Shown: in pieces, positions 20,884-22,798 of the stretch
Layout of the letters: every line of letters begins with the position of its first letter
Position numbering within the stretch: the stretch's first letter is position 1
IMG/VR virus record: IMGVR_UViG_3300037071_001544
Span: 1 to 22,798 of that record
Strand: one strand, 5' to 3'
DNA from: a virus
DNA length: 22,798 nt
Program-made: the position numbers and the translations under genes
Notes under the pieces: generated by a model
Databases searched by the model: none
Seen by the model: only the letters and a program-made list of their open reading frames with translations
What the model was told of the DNA's origin: nothing

Positions 20884-21239
20884 TACTTCACCGCCGTCCC
20901 TCGTGCCTTGAGCTTGATTTCTTCGTGCTTGGTGCGTCGACCACGGCCAAACCGTTTGACCACACCAACCTGGTCGTATTCATCCCCGTTCCACATGACC
21001 GTGGAGTGAGGGCCGCCTACCCATGCGGGTTTGTCAGCCTTGAGGACAACGTAGTCAGCGTTGATGTAGCCGGGGTCTTCAGCAGAACCGAAAGCAGCCA
21101 GGCCCGCGGGTTGCACGCTAACACCACGATAGGTGACAGGTGTCCCGGGGCCCAGCTTGTTGCTTCCTGTTCGGTCTTGACCAATGATAACCCGTGGGAT
21201 GCAAGTCACGGTATCTGGGCCGGAGGTGAGGGCGCTCAC
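20883..21239 (-). CDS. Head-tail stopper
   Basis: An approximately 118-residue, beta-rich protein (TVTCIPRVIIGQDRTGS, VTYRGVSVQPAG, ADYVVLKADKPAWVGGPHSTVMWNGDEYDQVGVVKRFG). Size, place and pattern fit the stopper that seals the neck below the adaptor. I chose GTG 21239, which overlaps the upstream TGA as GTGA; a TTG two codons earlier (21245) is possible. No distinct ribosome binding site is seen, so translation is probably coupled. Confidence 0.75.
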   Translation of the reverse strand: MSALTSGPDTVTCIPRVIIGQDRTGSNKLGPGTPVTYRGVSVQPAGLAAFGSAEDPGYINADYVVLKADKPAWVGGPHSTVMWNGDEYDQVGVVKRFGRGRRTKHEEIKLKARGTAVK

Positions 21240-21652
21240 GGCCAACCATACCGATTCGAGGCAAACACCGTTCGCGGCCTGACGGTCGCTGTGGCGAGGA
21301 TGCCCAGGTCAGCAAGTTCGTCCTTCGTGTACCAGATGTTGCCTGACGCTACAACTGGGTTACGCTTGTAGGAGTAGTTGCCTTCTGTTTCTGATTGCAT
21401 TCCTTCGGGGTCACGCAGTACGCGCAACACAGCGCCGATGACTTTGTCCTTCACAAAGGCCGGGTCAAGACCCACCCCAGTTTCGGCGTCGTAAGCAGCC
21501 ATGCGCGAGACGATGGTGGGAGCCTTCCGAAGAAGCAGTCGGACTGCCTCGTCGATTTTGTCCTGGTACCACTCGTCAAGATTTTCCAGGTCCAACTCAC
21601 CCTCATACGGAGTTTCCAGGTCAGTCGAAACATAACCGAGGACGTTGGCCAT
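21236..21652 (-). CDS. Head-tail adaptor (Gp19/Gp15/Gp42-like)
   Basis: A 138-residue, helix-rich protein: ENLDEWYQDKIDEAVRLLLRKAPTIVSRM (24-52), then GVGLDPAFVKDKVIGAVLRVLRDPEGMQSETEGNYSY (60-96). The 'lRvlrnPeGixsEseGdYSY' pattern is typical of the Gp19/Gp15/Gp42 head-tail connector family of actinophages. It forms the ring attached to the portal. AGGAG lies 5 bases before the ATG. Confidence 0.85.
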   Translation of the reverse strand: MANVLGYVSTDLETPYEGELDLENLDEWYQDKIDEAVRLLLRKAPTIVSRMAAYDAETGVGLDPAFVKDKVIGAVLRVLRDPEGMQSETEGNYSYKRNPVVASGNIWYTKDELADLGILATATVRPRTVFASNRYGWP

Positions 21653-21660
21653 GGTGACTC

Positions 21661-22065
21661 CTACTCGGTGTCGTCGTCTTCGTCGGCTGCGTCGTCCTCT
21701 TCGAGACGGGCGATGAGCTCAGCCTTGTTGCCGGAGACCGGCAGGTCGCGCTGCTCGAGCAGTGCCTTCAGATCGTCCTTCGAGAGATCTTCGTACCCGA
21801 GGTCCTCGTCGGAATCCTCGTCCACGTCTGGTGTGGTCTCGGCTGCCGGAGGAAGTGTGTTGACGGTCGACCACTTGGTCTCGTCGTCATCTTCCTCGTT
21901 TTCCGGGTCGGTGAGGCGAACGTCTTCAGCTTCCTCAGCATCCCCGATAACGTGATCGCCAACAAGATCCAGAGCCCACTCAGGAACGTCGTCACCCGGC
22001 GCGAACCAAACAGTCTCAGCAGGGTCTTTGTGAACCGCGACATGAGCATTGAACTTCTTTCCCAT
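21661..22065 (-). CDS. Acidic SAP/HeH-domain protein next to the capsid gene
   Basis: A 134-residue protein. Residues 1-45 have a pattern common in small actinophage proteins next to capsid genes (HVAVHKDPAETVWFAPGDDVPEWALDLVG). Residues 50-92 are strongly acidic. Residues 93-123 (LSKDDLKALLEQRDLPVSGNKAELIARLEE) show the helix-extended loop-helix of the SAP/HeH/LEM type, known for binding DNA or envelope partners. A DDAADEDDDTE tail follows. It could contact capsid-bound DNA or the capsid, or join head completion. AAAGG precedes the ATG. A strong hairpin separates it from the capsid gene. Confidence 0.7.
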   Translation of the reverse strand: MGKKFNAHVAVHKDPAETVWFAPGDDVPEWALDLVGDHVIGDAEEAEDVRLTDPENEEDDDETKWSTVNTLPPAAETTPDVDEDSDEDLGYEDLSKDDLKALLEQRDLPVSGNKAELIARLEEDDAADEDDDTE

Positions 22066-22084
22066 GGTAGTACCTTTCTCAAAA

Positions 22085-22114
22085 GTGTGGGGCCCCCCGA
22101 AGAGGACCCCACAC
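22085..22114 (-). terminator. UUCG-capped hairpin behind the capsid gene
   Basis: On the transcribed strand GTGTGGGGTCCTC pairs with GGGGGCCCCACAC (two G-U pairs) around a UUCG loop closed by C-G, followed by TTTTGAG. The stem has 13 pairs. It lies about 10 bases behind the capsid stop. It is either a leaky terminator or a stabiliser of the capsid mRNA. Confidence 0.8.
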
Positions 22115-22125
22115 AGCTGGTTGAG

Positions 22126-22798
22126 TTACGCGAGGACCTGTGCCGAGAAGGACAGAGCCGCGTTGCCCAGGACGGGCATGCCGATTGCGTCAGAGATGAC
22201 CTCGGCGATGACGGGCGGCTGCTCGTTGCGGTACACACCAGCAACAATGCCTGCCTGCTCGTCGTCAGCGATGCCCCAACCGAGGTCGGTCGCCGTGAGC
22301 GTGGTACCCCAGTAGGTCTTGCCCAGGGCTTCGGATTCCTCCGGAGTCGGGAGCAGGAGGACCTTGTTCGCCGGGACAACCGGGGTGAGCGTGCCTTCGA
22401 AGTTGACGCGGCGGTCGAAGATCTGGATGGGGGCGAGGCCCTCATCGGCCATGATGGCCTGGATTTCGGACTGCGTCATCGGGCGGCCCGTGACGGTGTT
22501 CTGGAACTGCGTGCCCTTACGGAACTGTGCGTACACAGTCGAGGACATGAGGATGCGACCCGGGTTGATCGAGTTGGTCGCACGGTAGGTGTCCTGCCAA
22601 GCCAGCAGGTCGGAGATGCGGTCGGTGGCCGCGATGGACCAGAGAGCCGCAGCCGTGACGGTGTGGCCTGCCGGGCGACCGAAGTTGTCGGCGACACGGA
22701 AGTTGGACTGGTTGACGGTAGCGATACCGGTATCCAGTACCACACCACGCAGGAGTTCCATCCGGTCGGCCACGGCGCGAACGACGCGGTCGGCGGTC
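22126..22798 (-). CDS. Major capsid protein, C-terminal part
   Basis: The frame is open to the right edge, so the protein is N-terminally incomplete; 223 residues are visible (TADRVVRAVADRMELLRG at the edge). A GTG at 22773 is internal. The order ADRMELLRGVVLDTGIA, LAWQDTYRATNSINPGRILMSSTVYAQF, and IFDRRVNFEGTLTPVVPANKVLLLPTP, then ...WGTTLTATDLGWG and a C-terminal ISDAIGMPVLGNAALSF, fits an HK97-fold capsid protein, and it lies upstream of the connector genes. It forms the shell of the head. The scaffold or protease and the portal would be to the right of the window. Confidence 0.88.
   Translation of the reverse strand, partial: TADRVVRAVADRMELLRGVVLDTGIATVNQSNFRVADNFGRPAGHTVTAAALWSIAATDRISDLLAWQDTYRATNSINPGRILMSSTVYAQFRKGTQFQNTVTGRPMTQSEIQAIMADEGLAPIQIFDRRVNFEGTLTPVVPANKVLLLPTPEESEALGKTYWGTTLTATDLGWGIADDEQAGIVAGVYRNEQPPVIAEVISDAIGMPVLGNAALSFSAQVLA

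Noticed and set aside
1-22798. Defence island, integrase, transposon or att site
   Set aside because: No recombinase, transposase, nuclease or toxin-antitoxin motif was seen; all clear genes are phage structural, lysis or small regulatory types.

Overview
This window is a late-gene segment of a tailed phage (or prophage) genome. Every gene I can support lies on the minus strand, so it is transcribed from right to left. The order is classical for a long-tailed siphovirus of Actinobacteria: major capsid, head-tail connectors, tail terminator, major tail protein, tail assembly chaperones with a -1 frameshift, tape measure, distal tail proteins, fibres, endolysin, holins. Clues to an actinobacterial host are the moderately high GC, GTG and TTG starts, a Gp37-like tail protein, the tape-measure C-terminal motif, an Amidase_2/M23 lysin, and an Ala/Lys-rich histone-like protein. 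The host genus cannot be settled from the sequence, and no integrase, att site or tRNA was seen.

Layout, in transcription order (right to left). (1) 22798-20096: C-terminal part of the capsid protein, an acidic SAP/HeH-type protein, head-tail adaptor, stopper, a neck protein and the tail terminator. (2) 20078-18424: major tail protein with a C-terminal Ig-like (IPT/TIG) domain, then the G and G-T chaperones. (3) 18414-13218: tape measure, Dit-like and Gp37/Tal-like proteins. (4) 13218-4702: an adhesion and accessory block. It holds a fibre with a gp53-like tip, a pectate-lyase-fold tail spike, three successive membrane proteins, a small structural protein, a signal-peptide-bearing carbohydrate-binding metallophosphoesterase, a 796-residue lectin/repeat fibre and a small protein. 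(5) 4692-2772: endolysin with two catalytic domains and two small membrane proteins that overlap out of frame, closed by a strong bidirectional terminator. (6) 2443-1: a separately transcribed set of small genes, namely a probably leaderless gene, a histone-H1-like DNA-binding protein with its own promoter and terminator, a small acidic protein, and an HTH protein whose promoter carries a palindrome over the -10 box, followed by overlapping small genes.

The genes work together as head completion, tail assembly, host adsorption and lysis. Strong hairpins behind the capsid, major tail and metallophosphoesterase genes suggest dosage tuning inside the late operon. The most unusual element is the exported CBM-metallophosphoesterase (7434-8981): it has a Sec signal peptide, sits among tail fibres, and has a changed metal-site motif (GSxH instead of GHxH). 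Other points worth a second look are the sixteen 20-residue repeats in the next fibre, the membrane-protein cluster, the overlapping holin pair and the operator-like palindrome at 931-950.
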